Positions 8,510 through 17,357 are shown, counted from the first letter of the stretch. The stretch is DNA of 64,000 nt from Paenibacillus foliorum (GCF_013141765.1 NZ_WHOD01000055.1:186001-250000), one strand, 5' to 3'. Notes: generated by a model not told the origin, from the letters alone. A program made the numbers and translations.

Positions 8510-8731
8510 AAGCAGAAGTCAGGCAAAAACATTCAGATTCCAGGCAGCCCCAGGTTAGTTCGTTCATTACTACGTGAAGGACTGCTTGATGAGCTCCGTC
8601 TTAATATTTGTCTGGTAGTGGTCGGCTCAGGAATGCACCTCTTCGACGAGATTAATCAAGTGAATCTCAAACTCGTAGACTCGGAAATCTACAGTAATGG
8701 GGTGGTAGGGGTAACGTACCAGCCAGGGTAA
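8510..8731 (+). pseudogene. remnant of a dihydrofolate reductase/RibD C-terminal family gene
   Basis: About 73 codons that match the end of the RibD_C/DHFR-like family: KQKSGKNIQIPGSPRLVRSL, LLREGLLDELRL, VVGSGMHLFDEINQ, VNLKLVDSEIYSNGVV and TYQPG before the stop. In an intact member about 110 residues precede this point, including the NADPH-binding N-terminus; here they are replaced by the opposite-strand kinase remnant. An ATG at 8447 gives a longer open frame, but its first ~20 codons are antisense kinase sequence. Not expected to be functional. Confidence 0.8.
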
Positions 8732-8871
8732 AGAGAGGAGGTCTGTATTTCAATCGGCAAGCTCTAAGCATGATCCTTTTTCTGGCAGCTGTTGTTGTTT
8801 TTTGCACTCGATAACGTTACTAGTTCTGATTATTGCATATCTACCCGTTATTCAAATGACACATTCCATCA

Positions 8872-9723
8872 TTAAATGGAGCTATTTCGGTATTGCTTCG
8901 GAGTAAGGCCTGTAATCCTTTTGAAAAGACGGCAAAAGTATGAAAAGTGGGGGATTCCTACACTCAAACCAATAAACTCTATGGATAATGATTCAGTTTT
9001 CAGCAGCCAACATGCTTGTCTGATTCTTCGTGCAATTACATAATCGCTAATGCTGCTCCCGGTCTCGGTCTGAAACAGATGAGAAACATGATGCCTTGAA
9101 ATGTGCAGCTCCTTGGCCAGTTCGTCCAGATTAAACGGTTCCGTATAATGATCCTCAACCCACTGCATAATTTTTTCCGCATAACGTTCGGGCCGTGGAA
9201 CAGCTTGATGCGTGCTGACTTCATTCAATGAATGCAGATAATCGAATACTGCAACGATCATCAGTGCGGCTTCGATGTGATCTTCTCCATGCCGTTCAGA
9301 AAGCTTTTTATTCAAGCGTTCGAGTATCGATAAGATATAAACAGAATCGTTGCTCATATGAAACACCTGATTGGACAGTTCATCTTTCCACATATGCTCA
9401 TAAAAATGAAGGATCGATGGAAATCCTTTGAAAAAAGTAAGAAACGAGGTTGGCTCAAAGGTTATAACCGAACGCTCATAGGGACAATTCTCACTTACCT
9501 CAAAATGCACGCGATGAAGCTGAAAGGGCTGGATCAAATGAATGCAGCCTGCCTCCAACGTATACACTTTTCGATTCAATACCAAATGCCCTTTGCCTTG
9601 ATGAACAAATAATATTTCAATACCTCGGTGATAATGGTAAAAATCAGTGAAGTTGTGGGTAGAAATGTGGCGGAATTTTACAGTTATTTGGTTGTTTCGC
9701 AAAATATTATCTGAAATCGGCAT
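8872..9723 (-). CDS. AraC-family transcriptional regulator
   Basis: A cytosolic protein of 283 residues with an N-terminal cupin arm (HRGIEILFVHQGKGHLVLNR, residues 30-55) for ligand sensing and a C-terminal double helix-turn-helix (LDELAKELHISRHHVSHLF and IGLSVGIPHFSYFCRLFKR, residues 190-275) ending in GLTPKQYR. It has a GGGAGG site 8 nt before the ATG. The divergent partner is a carbohydrate-type binding lipoprotein at 10046, so control of that gene is the natural inference. Direct repeats of TCAGGTG at 9792 and 9811 are candidate binding half-sites. Confidence 0.93.
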   Translation of the reverse strand: MPISDNILRNNQITVKFRHISTHNFTDFYHYHRGIEILFVHQGKGHLVLNRKVYTLEAGCIHLIQPFQLHRVHFEVSENCPYERSVITFEPTSFLTFFKGFPSILHFYEHMWKDELSNQVFHMSNDSVYILSILERLNKKLSERHGEDHIEAALMIVAVFDYLHSLNEVSTHQAVPRPERYAEKIMQWVEDHYTEPFNLDELAKELHISRHHVSHLFQTETGSSISDYVIARRIRQACWLLKTESLSIEFIGLSVGIPHFSYFCRLFKRITGLTPKQYRNSSI

Positions 9724-9791
9724 TGTCCAAACCTCCCAGGTGACATATCCCTGTTCATATTATAACAACATAGTCCTATTTTTTAACAGTC

Positions 9792-9820
9792 TCAGGTGAC
9801 AGAGATATAGTCAGGTGTCG
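9792..9820. promoter_or_regulatory. candidate AraC-type direct-repeat operator
   Basis: TCAGGTG occurs at 9792-9798 and 9811-9817 in direct orientation, 19 bp apart, and each copy is followed by a GATA-like tail. A third CAGGTGACATAT lies at 9739-9750, next to the AraC ribosome binding site. Direct half-sites about two helical turns apart are usual for AraC proteins. Assignment to the neighbouring regulator is inferred. Confidence 0.4.
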
Positions 9821-9918
9821 ATAATTTAAAAAGAAAAAACCTAAAAAAAACACTACAGAATCTAAAGGGATTCCATAGTGGGGTATGTCGAATAACGATA
9901 AGATGAAGGCGAATATGT

Positions 9919-9932
9919 TGGTAGCGCTTACA
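9919..9932. promoter_or_regulatory. probable cre (CcpA) site 1
   Basis: TGGTAGCGCTTACA matches the Bacillota cre consensus TGWAARCGYTWNCW at all but two positions and is centred on the palindromic AGCGCT. It lies about 115 bp upstream of the binding-protein start. Confidence 0.6.
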
Positions 9933-9985
9933 ATATTGCCTGCGTTATTACCAACACAGTATTTGTTACGACTTTAGGAGTGAAA

Positions 9986-9999
9986 TGAAAGCGCTTAAT
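9986..9999. promoter_or_regulatory. probable cre (CcpA) site 2
   Basis: TGAAAGCGCTTAAT matches the cre consensus at 13 of 14 positions and lies 47 bp before the start codon of the binding-protein gene. With site 1 it makes a two-site arrangement that points to carbon catabolite control. Confidence 0.7.
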
Positions 10000-10045
10000 T
10001 GAATATCGCTTTCGATTCATAAATGATGAGGGGATGAGGAGTACT

Positions 10046-11623
10046 ATGGAAAAGTGGAAGTGGATGTCAGGTACATTGGTAGTAGCAATGACCGTTGTGG
10101 CGACAGGCTGCACTAATGGTGACAACGGTAAATCCGTTGAGACGGCGAAATCTGGGAACGACACTGCAAAAGCCGCAAATGTCCAGCAAGGACCGACCAA
10201 ATTCAGCATCTCTTTGCGCACCCTCAATTTTGATTACGTAGAAAAGTCCGCTAACCTGAATGACGACAAATGGGTTAAAGAGCTTGAGAAAAAGACCAAC
10301 ACAGACCTTGACATAACGCTTGTCCCTCACGCAGAATTTGAGAAGAAAATGGTCCAAATGTTCGCAACAGGTGACATAGCCGATGTCGTTCAAGCTGGCG
10401 CGGGCACAAGCGGCAAAGAACTAGCCGGATCTGTGCAAGCAGGGGTATTCCTAGAGCTTAACGATCTGCTCAAGCAGCATGCTCCAAATCTGCTGAAGAC
10501 AATCCCGCAAGCAGCTTGGGACGAAGTAACGCTAAACGGCAAGATTTATGCGATTCCTGAGTTTATTTCACAGCCTTCTCGTAGAGCGACTTGGGTACGT
10601 GAAGACTTGATGAAGAAAGCTGGCATTACAAAGGATCCTAAAACGGTTGATGAATACCTAGAGATGCTGCGTGCCTTTAAAAAAATTGGCGTGGAACATC
10701 CTTTTATGGGCCGTCAGGATTTTAAATACGCTGATATTTTCTTCGGTGCTTATGATGTATACCCGTACCTTAGCCAATTTGAGGTGGTCAATGGAACTGT
10801 ACAGCCGAAGTTTTTTGATAATGAGAACATGCAGAAGGCGCTGCAGACCTACAAAACGATGTTTGATGAAGGCTTGATCAACAAAGAATTCGTGACGATT
10901 AACCCGACGAACTTCAAAAATATTATTTTGTCTGGTAAAGCAGGTATGTGGGAAATGAATGCGCAGGAGCTATTGCAGTGGGAAACTCAATTGAAGCAAT
11001 TGGTTCCCGATGGGAAGATTAAGATCATTCCTTCTCCAGTCGGTTCTGACGGAAAAGGCGGCGGATATTTGTACTCATCCGGAGGCCGTGCTTACTTCAT
11101 CAACTCTAAGGTGAATAAAGACAAAATCCCGGGTATCCTTAAGTTCTTCGAATGGCAAGTCACTGAGGAGGCTGACAAGTGGTTTGACTTGACCTTGCCA
11201 ATTAATCCGAAAACTGACGCCGAGGTTTCCGAACAGCGTTACTTGAGTGGATTCCTGCATATGGTAAAGGATGATGCGTATCGAAAGCAAATTTTGAGCG
11301 CCACACCAGAAGGCAAGGCTTTGCTCCAAACTTTCGAGACTATTTTACCTAACGAAGGACGCGGCGGTATCGAGTTCGATCCAGCTCTTCAAGCTATGCA
11401 AAAAAATCCCGACATCACGCCATTATCGGATACTGCTCCACCAGTTCTGCTCAGTCACATGGTCAAAATGGTGTATGGCAAAGAACCAATTTCTGATTGG
11501 CCGAAAGTCATTGAAGAGTGGAAGTCCAAGGGTGGTAACGATGCATTGAAGGAAGCTAATGATCTCTACCAGAAGAAAAATGGTATTAAGCTGAGAGGAC
11601 CAGAGGCACAGAAGTGGAAATAA
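10046..11623 (+). CDS. extracellular solute-binding lipoprotein (LplA-like, CUT1 type), orphan
   Basis: A 525-residue lipoprotein: MEKWKW, a hydrophobic stretch and the lipobox VATGC, followed by a low-complexity linker. The mature part has the family 1 binding-protein pattern (VLQAG-like DVVQAGAG, YAIPEF, RATWVREDLMKKAG) found in LplA-type sugar-binding proteins of Paenibacillus. ATG 10046 has AGGAG only 4 nt upstream; ATG 10034 would leave no spacing. No permease or ATPase gene is beside it, so it must share a transporter encoded elsewhere or be a leftover of a larger operon. A divergent AraC regulator and two cre sites suggest sugar-dependent control. Confidence 0.88.
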   Translation: MEKWKWMSGTLVVAMTVVATGCTNGDNGKSVETAKSGNDTAKAANVQQGPTKFSISLRTLNFDYVEKSANLNDDKWVKELEKKTNTDLDITLVPHAEFEKKMVQMFATGDIADVVQAGAGTSGKELAGSVQAGVFLELNDLLKQHAPNLLKTIPQAAWDEVTLNGKIYAIPEFISQPSRRATWVREDLMKKAGITKDPKTVDEYLEMLRAFKKIGVEHPFMGRQDFKYADIFFGAYDVYPYLSQFEVVNGTVQPKFFDNENMQKALQTYKTMFDEGLINKEFVTINPTNFKNIILSGKAGMWEMNAQELLQWETQLKQLVPDGKIKIIPSPVGSDGKGGGYLYSSGGRAYFINSKVNKDKIPGILKFFEWQVTEEADKWFDLTLPINPKTDAEVSEQRYLSGFLHMVKDDAYRKQILSATPEGKALLQTFETILPNEGRGGIEFDPALQAMQKNPDITPLSDTAPPVLLSHMVKMVYGKEPISDWPKVIEEWKSKGGNDALKEANDLYQKKNGIKLRGPEAQKWK

Positions 11624-11631
11624 GGATAGGG

Positions 11632-11659
11632 GGAGCTTGCCACTTGGCAAGCTCCTTTT
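11632..11659 (+). terminator. rho-independent terminator
   Basis: ggagcttgcca pairs with tggcaagctcc (11 bp) and is followed by TTTT. It directly follows the binding-protein stop codon. Confidence 0.85.
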
Positions 11660-11685
11660 CAATTATGGATGTTTATCCAAACTCA

Positions 11686-13593
11686 TCAGCTATCGTATTT
11701 TTTAATATAATGATTAAGCGTTAAAAGAGGCCATATATACCTGTAACTATGGTAATCGGTGTAAAAACTCCCAGGCAGTCCAGCGCCCGTAGGATATCGA
11801 GTCGTCCAATCCTCCTTATGCAACTGAGCGATTAATTGTCGAATACCCTTCTCCATGGCGGGTTGAGGTTTAACATGCACGGCGATAAGGGCATCCATCG
11901 CCCACGCAGTATGCGAAGGAGTGCTTGCACCAAGCGGCACATATCGATTCTTGCGGTCGCTGGTGCAGGATTCACCCCAGCCTCCATCAGCGTTTTGGAT
12001 GCTAAGAAGCCAACGGACAGCATTATTCACAGCTGGATGCTCAGGGCTATTCCCGACGGCCATCATGCCCGTTAAGGCAGCCCATGTGCCATATATGTAG
12101 CAAATACCCCAACGACCGTACCAAGAGCCATCCTTTTCCTGGTTCCCTATTAACCAGTCGGTCCCCCTCCGAATGAAAGCATGGCTCTTGCCAAGACCGG
12201 CCGTATTCCCGAGAAACTCCAACGTTCTACCTGTAAGGTCGGCCGTGGAGGGGTCAATCGCTGCCTCACGCGCGCCTTCGATAGGAAGCAGCGTAAGCAG
12301 CTCGTTGTTGACATCTTTCTCGAAAGCGGCCCAGCCTCCGTCTTTGTTTTGCATAGACAATACCCAATTGAGTCCGCGGTTCCAGGCATCTCGATAAACA
12401 GGTTCACGCCATGCTGTTTGACGAATCGCTCTTAGCGCTGCAGTGGAGTCATCCACATCGGGATTGATCGTATTAGACTCAGAGAAACCCCAACCACCAG
12501 GAATCGGATTGGGAATACGCCGGCTCCAATCTCCCAGCTTGTGTTGCTGCTTTGCAATCAGATAGGCGACTGATTTACGAATCGTTGTATTCTCAGGCGA
12601 AACTCCTGCTTTTTGTAAAGCATCAGACACTAAGGCGGTATCCCAGATTGTGGATGGAGAATTTTGAAGATGAATCTTTCCATTTGAACTCCAAAGCATG
12701 GATGAAAGACCATGCACTGCTGCTTTAATAATCGGGTGACGTTTATCATAGCCAAGCGCCAATAACGCCATAATCATCAGCAGCGTGCTAGTCGCATAGC
12801 TGTATAAGGTTCCGTCAGGTTCGATTCGCTCGAGCATGTACTGTTCTGCCCGAACCACAGCATTTTCGTGAACATGCCCAGGGAGGCTTGAAAGCAGCTT
12901 TACACCGCTTTGAATCTCATCCAACAGCCTTTGAAAGTTGTGTGAAGCAGAACGCTGAGCTTCTGCTTCTTCTTCAGTTTCGATAATTCTGTCACCACTA
13001 TGTAGGTCCGACAGATCCGGTGTGGCGGTTGTTTCTATCGTAAACTGGCGGCTCGCCATGAGCAATATAGGAACTAGATGCACTCGCGCAAACCCAGAGA
13101 AATCATAGAAGCTGATGAGAAAGGAGGGGGGGAGAAGAAGGAATTCAAGGGGGATGCTCAGAGAGGTGGGCCATGGATGCTGACCGGTGGCCGCCAAGAA
13201 TACTTGGGACAGCATGGTCTTTACCTGATTGAGTCCACCCTTAGAAGTTATGAAATGCGCTGCTTTTTTCATCGCCTCGTCTGTTTTTTTGCTGTAGCCC
13301 GAATACAACAACGCATAATAAGCGTCCACACTAGCTGATAAATTACCTTCATCCTCATCAGGATAAACCTTCCAGGCGCCATTGTTCTGCTGTTTTGAAG
13401 CAATTCGATCATGTAATTGCCGAATCAATGTTTCATGAGGCAGCTCCAAAATCCGAAGGACGATGATCATATAGGCGTCGGTCAAAGTTCCATTATCAAA
13501 ACAAAATCGCCAAGATCCATCCTCCTGCTGCAAGTTTTGGAGTCTTTCTGTCAGGCGTCGTACTTCTTCATTCGTCTCGCTCCATACACTCAT
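11686..13593 (-). CDS. sqhC: sporulenol synthase / squalene-hopene cyclase family protein
   Basis: A prenyltransferase-fold terpene cyclase of 635 residues. It carries the protonating DxDD motif (DVDD, residues 379-382) and several QW repeats (QQEDGSWRF, QNKDGGWAAF, QEKDGSWYGRWG, QNADGGWGES). Length and motifs resemble Bacillus SqhC, which cyclises tetraprenyl-beta-curcumene to sporulenol in spores; bacterial hopanoid cyclases are a close alternative. The ATG at 13593 follows an AGGTG and removes a weak upstream GTG. No tetraprenyl-curcumene synthase (YtpB) is adjacent. Membrane-associated by family knowledge. Confidence 0.88.
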   Translation of the reverse strand: MSVWSETNEEVRRLTERLQNLQQEDGSWRFCFDNGTLTDAYMIIVLRILELPHETLIRQLHDRIASKQQNNGAWKVYPDEDEGNLSASVDAYYALLYSGYSKKTDEAMKKAAHFITSKGGLNQVKTMLSQVFLAATGQHPWPTSLSIPLEFLLLPPSFLISFYDFSGFARVHLVPILLMASRQFTIETTATPDLSDLHSGDRIIETEEEAEAQRSASHNFQRLLDEIQSGVKLLSSLPGHVHENAVVRAEQYMLERIEPDGTLYSYATSTLLMIMALLALGYDKRHPIIKAAVHGLSSMLWSSNGKIHLQNSPSTIWDTALVSDALQKAGVSPENTTIRKSVAYLIAKQQHKLGDWSRRIPNPIPGGWGFSESNTINPDVDDSTAALRAIRQTAWREPVYRDAWNRGLNWVLSMQNKDGGWAAFEKDVNNELLTLLPIEGAREAAIDPSTADLTGRTLEFLGNTAGLGKSHAFIRRGTDWLIGNQEKDGSWYGRWGICYIYGTWAALTGMMAVGNSPEHPAVNNAVRWLLSIQNADGGWGESCTSDRKNRYVPLGASTPSHTAWAMDALIAVHVKPQPAMEKGIRQLIAQLHKEDWTTRYPTGAGLPGSFYTDYHSYRYIWPLLTLNHYIKKYDS

Positions 13594-13760
13594 TATCTGA
13601 ATCACCTGCCATTTTCGAACAAAATAAACGCATCCCTACATGATATGAACCGTTTTGCACATCCATACCCGACAAAATATTTCCGAATAATGGTAATATA
13701 TGTGATGAAGACACTATTCAAACTTTCTGAATTATTAACTCTTACAAAGGAGTGTAAACA

Positions 13761-14315
13761 ATGACTAAACATCATTATAAAACCTCAGAAACGCTGCAAA
13801 AATTAGTCTCACTTAACCTTTCATTGAAAGAAGATTATGGAAATGATCTTGACAATTATTTAGGAATCTCTCTGATAGATCTGAACGAGGAAGAAGAGTA
13901 CCGTTATGATTGTACTCCGCTGGGTTCAATTGTGTTTGCCGCGACGGGTATGGGGGGAGATCATTTTGCATTTTTCCTATCCAACCATTCAACAAGTCGT
14001 CTTGATGAAGCACCTATAATTTTTGTGCAACCCATGGATTCAGAGAAACCTGTAAAGTTAGTAGCTCGGAATATTATTGAATTTCTGTCCTTATTTCTTA
14101 AATTGAAGGAATTGTATGTGCTTGAAGGGTTCGATTGGTATGAGACTGAGGATGATTTTAATATTGATTACAAGGACAATTATCTGGAACAAATAAGTGA
14201 TAAGCAAGAGGAAATGGAGGTTATAACAGAGAAACTACAGCAATTATTTATTCTTAAATCCATAGGTAATGTCTATACATATATTAAAGATTTACGGAGA
14301 GAATTGCCAATTTAA
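13761..14315 (+). CDS. hypothetical protein, SMI1/KNR4-like features
   Basis: An acidic, cytosolic protein of 184 residues with no signal peptide. The middle reads PLGSIVFAATGMGGDHFAFF and then APIIFVQPMDSEKPVKLVA, with an N-terminal NYLGISLIDLNEEEEY. The pattern of a small hydrophobic strand, a gly-rich turn, FAFFL and a later helix resembles SUKH (SMI1/KNR4) proteins, many of which are immunity or regulatory proteins, but I cannot confirm membership. AGGAG lies 8 nt before the ATG. It stands alone, with the dispersed repeat starting 12 bp after its stop; no toxin gene is next to it. Confidence 0.6.
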   Translation: MTKHHYKTSETLQKLVSLNLSLKEDYGNDLDNYLGISLIDLNEEEEYRYDCTPLGSIVFAATGMGGDHFAFFLSNHSTSRLDEAPIIFVQPMDSEKPVKLVARNIIEFLSLFLKLKELYVLEGFDWYETEDDFNIDYKDNYLEQISDKQEEMEVITEKLQQLFILKSIGNVYTYIKDLRRELPI

Positions 14316-14326
14316 TGTAAGTAAAA

Positions 14327-14577
14327 CGACCTCAAAATTAGTGGTTATCTTCCCTCGATCATCAGCCAGCCTGCATAATCCTGCAAACATGCAGTTATTA
14401 TCTGCTGAAATTTGCTTGAGAGAGGAAAAACTGCAAAAGTACAGCAATTTTATGCCAAGCCGTCCTGTTTAAGACAAGAACGATAAAAGAACTGCACATT
14501 TGCATGAATTCATCAAGACTGTCAATAAAATGGCCAAAAGGCTGTATAGCTGCAGGTTTTTGATGGTAAGCAACAGC
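14327..14577 (+). repeat. ~250-bp dispersed repeat, copy 1
   Basis: By eye this stretch aligns along its whole length with the reverse complement of 48092-48340. Shared landmarks in order are cctcaaaat(t/c)agtg, cctgcaaacat(g/a)cagttatt, gaaaaactgcaaaa, tacagcaatttt, and ccaaaaggctgtata followed by tgcaggttt. Several short palindromes of the type ctgca-N4-tgcag recur inside it (for example 14381-14394). It has no reading frame of note. It fills the gap between the SMI1-like gene and the arylamine N-acetyltransferase gene. Confidence 0.75.
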
Positions 14578-14744
14578 TTCTTAGTAATTTCTTGTCCTCT
14601 GCCATTGCTGTGCATAAGGTTTGATCAAGCGCTGAGTTAAGTAAAAGGAGCCGAAATCGAATAATTTCGTCAATCACTGATTTCAGATCTTAACCGTCTG
14701 AATTGCATATGGAGTCAAAACCATGGAAAGGGAGATTTTATAAA

Positions 14745-15530
14745 ATGAATCAATTGAATGGGTTATTTCGTAGAAGAATGGGCATTCCAGAGAATGAGAA
14801 ACTTACATTTGAAGCCCTAGATACCATTCTAGAAAAAGTTGCTACAACGATTCCTTTTGAGAATTTAAGCATCCTTTCAAATAATACAAGAGCTATTACA
14901 AAAGAGAATTTGATTAACAAAATTCTTGTAAACCATGAAGGTGGTTTATGCTATCATTTGAACCCTCTGCTTTATTTTTTCTTAGTTGAAAATGGGTTTA
15001 ATGCCGTGTTGGTGCGAGGGGATGTATACAATAAAGCAACGAAGGAGTGGTCGAGACTTAGGAGAACTCATGTAGCTATTCTTTTGCAGCATGAAGATCA
15101 AACGTATTTGATTGATACTGGATTTGGAGGAAACTTGCCACTAAAACCTGTTCCGCTTAATGGAGAAATAACCTCCTCAATGAATGGTGAATTTCGAGTC
15201 AAAGCACTGGAAAGTGATTTTGGGGATTATCTGCTTGAATTGAAACTAAAATATAAGGATACAGATTGGAATATAGGCTATGCTTTTAATACTAAACGAA
15301 CATTAGAAAATTTATCTGAATTGAATGAGGTCCAGGGACTCATCGTTGAGCACAAAGATTCGCGATTTAACAAAATCCCCCTAATTACTCAAGTTAAAAG
15401 CGATGGGAATATAACACTAACTGATACTTCTTTCACACACTGGACTAATGGAAACTCGAAAAAGGAACAGATTGACAACATTAAATTCAAAGAGCTTGCA
15501 AAAGAGCATTTTGGTTTTCATGTGCTATAG
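14745..15530 (+). CDS. arylamine N-acetyltransferase
   Basis: Transfers acetyl from acetyl-CoA to arylamines and hydrazines. The 261-residue protein has the full cysteine-protease-like triad: Cys69 in GGLCYHLN, His109 in RTHVAILL and Asp124 in YLIDTGFGG. The N-terminal helical bundle contains the RRRMGIP and IPFENLSIL segments typical of the family. ATG 14745 (MNQLNGLF) has GGGAG 10 nt upstream and fits homologues; the ATG at 14709 gives an unusual extension. It lies between the dispersed repeat and an acetyltransferase remnant. Confidence 0.93.
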   Translation: MNQLNGLFRRRMGIPENEKLTFEALDTILEKVATTIPFENLSILSNNTRAITKENLINKILVNHEGGLCYHLNPLLYFFLVENGFNAVLVRGDVYNKATKEWSRLRRTHVAILLQHEDQTYLIDTGFGGNLPLKPVPLNGEITSSMNGEFRVKALESDFGDYLLELKLKYKDTDWNIGYAFNTKRTLENLSELNEVQGLIVEHKDSRFNKIPLITQVKSDGNITLTDTSFTHWTNGNSKKEQIDNIKFKELAKEHFGFHVL

Positions 15531-15585
15531 TGGGCAGATGAAGAGCATGTATACGGATGAGCAAAGCTAGAATGATTTATTATAA

Positions 15586-15789
15586 TAAAACGGCTTTTGT
15601 ATTGGTAGTCGATTGATACAGCATGTTGAACAAATAAAAGGTAGTCATCTCAGAGTTGATGTCAATGAGCAAAACGAGGGAGCCTACGCTTTCTATAGAA
15701 GATATGGTTTTGTTCAGAAAGGGAGATCAGAACTAGATGGCTCAGGACGACCCTTTCCTTTACTTCATTTAGAGCTTAATAATAAGTAA
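15586..15789 (+). pseudogene. remnant of a GNAT acetyltransferase (C-terminal end)
   Basis: An open stretch without a start codon reads IGSRLIQHVEQIKGSHLRVD, then VNEQNEGAYAFYRRYGFVQKG and RPFPLLHLELNNK before a TAA. This is the end of a GNAT fold: IGSRLI is the acetyl-CoA pyrophosphate loop and N..A..FY.RYGF the signature of beta5. The first three quarters of the gene are missing and stop codons lie directly upstream. It follows the arylamine N-acetyltransferase on the same strand. Confidence 0.75.
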
Positions 15790-15839
15790 TTATTCGATAA
15801 AATGCGTTAAAAAAGATAGCTGCTCGTTGATCGATCATG

Positions 15840-17099
15840 TTATTCCCCGTTACGGGTCAATAACCAAAATAGAAGAGCCAAAGCACTGACACTTGCCCCT
15901 AACAAGCACACTCCATACCAACCTGAGTAATGATAGATACTGGTAGATGCGATTGATCCGAAGGCACTGCCAATGGAATAGAAAACCATATAACCGGCGG
16001 TAAGCCTGCTGCGTGCCTCAGGCCGCACAGTAAAGATCATGCTCTGGTTGGTGACATGCACGGCTTGTACAGCAAGGTCAAGGAGAACAATGCCAACAAT
16101 CAAATTGAGAAGCGAATACTGCGAGTAACTAATTGGCAACCACGAAACAAACAACAGAATTAATGCAACGCCAGTGGTCCTCTGCCCTAAGCCTCGATCA
16201 GCATATCTACCTGCTCGTGCTGCCGCTAACGCTCCAGTAACACCAGCAAGACCAAACGCCCCAATAGCAGTATGCGAAAGAGAAAGTGGTGGGGCACTGA
16301 GAGGTAGCACGAGGGAAGTCCATAATATGCTGAAAGCAGCAAAAATCATCATAGCTAATGCAGCCCGTATGCGCAGAATTCGCTCTTGTACAAACAGTGT
16401 AAAAACCGAACGAAGTAACTGTAGGTAGGATAGTGATTCCCTTTCACGCTCATCATGCGGCAGCACTCGAAATAAAGCGCCTGCCATGATTAGCGTCAAT
16501 ACTGCGGATACAAGATAAACGGAACGCCATCCAGCTAAATCGGTCAATATGCCAGCAAAAGTACGCGCAAGTAGAATCCCAATGACTATTCCGCTTGTCA
16601 CCATACCGATGACACGTCCACGATCTGTTGAAGCAGCCATAGTCGCCGCGAACGCTACGAGTGCTTGTGTCACAACTGCGAGAAGCCCAACGGCAGCTAT
16701 GCCTATGAACAATATCGTACTGGTAGGGGCAGTACCAACCACAATCAGAGCCATAACGGATAATAGCATTTGCCCAACGATTAACAAACGTCGATTTACC
16801 AAATCGCCGAGCGGCACTAACAGCAGCAGTCCCAATGCGTAGCAAGCTTGAGTAATAGTAATAATAATGCCAACGGATGAATGAGTAATACTGAACTCGT
16901 TCGAAAGAGCGTCCAACAATGGCTGTGCGTAATAGATGTTAGCGACAGCCAGTCCGCATGCGATCGCAAATAAAAGTGCCACTTTTCGAGATATTAAAGA
17001 GGGCGATTCTGGTGCTATTTGCTTTTCTTGTTTCGTTTCAACTTCTATGCTGGCGTAATCCTCAGTGATATTTATCGGTTTATCAACGAACTTCCCCAT
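15840..17099 (-). CDS. MFS transporter (drug-efflux type)
   Basis: An integral membrane protein of 419 residues with 12 predicted segments after a ~40-residue polar N-terminus. GDLVNRR after segment 2 is the MFS motif A. The sequence starting ALLFAIACGLAVANIYYAQPL places it in the YwbG/sugar-efflux-like DHA1 group that uses proton antiport. It has AGGAGGTG 11 nt before the ATG. A TetR gene is transcribed divergently, and the shared interval carries matching operators over each promoter, so this is a typical repressor-pump pair. Substrate unknown. Confidence 0.92.
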   Translation of the reverse strand: MGKFVDKPINITEDYASIEVETKQEKQIAPESPSLISRKVALLFAIACGLAVANIYYAQPLLDALSNEFSITHSSVGIIITITQACYALGLLLLVPLGDLVNRRLLIVGQMLLSVMALIVVGTAPTSTILFIGIAAVGLLAVVTQALVAFAATMAASTDRGRVIGMVTSGIVIGILLARTFAGILTDLAGWRSVYLVSAVLTLIMAGALFRVLPHDERERESLSYLQLLRSVFTLFVQERILRIRAALAMMIFAAFSILWTSLVLPLSAPPLSLSHTAIGAFGLAGVTGALAAARAGRYADRGLGQRTTGVALILLFVSWLPISYSQYSLLNLIVGIVLLDLAVQAVHVTNQSMIFTVRPEARSRLTAGYMVFYSIGSAFGSIASTSIYHYSGWYGVCLLGASVSALALLFWLLTRNGE

Positions 17100-17134
17100 A
17101 TGACAGAGAACACCTCCTTAATCAAATTTAATAA

Positions 17135-17150
17135 CATACCGAATGGTACA
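17135..17150. promoter_or_regulatory. TetR-type operator, MFS side
   Basis: CATACCGAATGGTACA contains a near-perfect palindrome (TACCGAATGGTA) and shares its left half with the site at 17328. It lies just downstream of the predicted MFS -10 box, where binding would block transcription. Confidence 0.6.
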
Positions 17151-17165
17151 ATATGATGCCTGATC

Positions 17166-17195
17166 AATATACCTCTAAAAAATAGGAACTGTCAA
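17166..17195 (-). promoter_or_regulatory. sigma-A promoter of the MFS gene
   Basis: On the minus strand TTGACA (17195-17190) is followed after 18 nt by TATATT (17171-17166). Confidence 0.65.
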
Positions 17196-17293
17196 TAATT
17201 TACCCAATAGTTTAATATTTAAGTTGATGGAAAATAAAAAGGTCTTACTTATGCCATTCATTCCGTTGATTGGGCTGTGGAAATGAAATCATA

Positions 17294-17322
17294 TTGACAT
17301 AATAATCTTCAAGTAGTAAAAT
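17294..17322 (+). promoter_or_regulatory. sigma-A promoter of the tetR-like gene
   Basis: TTGACA (17294-17299), a 17-nt spacer and TAAAAT (17317-17322). The expected start of transcription falls inside the operator at 17328-17343, which indicates autorepression. Confidence 0.75.
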
Positions 17323-17327
17323 CATAA

Positions 17328-17343
17328 CATACCGTTCGATATG
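17328..17343. promoter_or_regulatory. TetR-type operator, regulator side
   Basis: CATACCGTTCGATATG is a 16-bp imperfect palindrome with one mismatched pair. It begins ATAACATACCG with its flank, exactly like the site at 17135. Confidence 0.65.
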
Positions 17344-17357
17344 AAAAGAGGGTTGTT

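Noticed and set aside
8447..8731. 94-codon open frame as an intact small gene
   Set aside because: Its first part is antisense to a kinase remnant; only the last 73 codons match the DHFR/RibD family, so it is a chimeric open frame.
9852..9881. hairpin cacta...tagtg before the binding-protein gene as a terminator
   Set aside because: The arms have several mismatches and there is no T-run after them, so I did not list it.
13078..13338. 86-codon plus-strand frame inside the sporulenol cyclase
   Set aside because: Antisense shadow of a gene with complete cyclase motifs.
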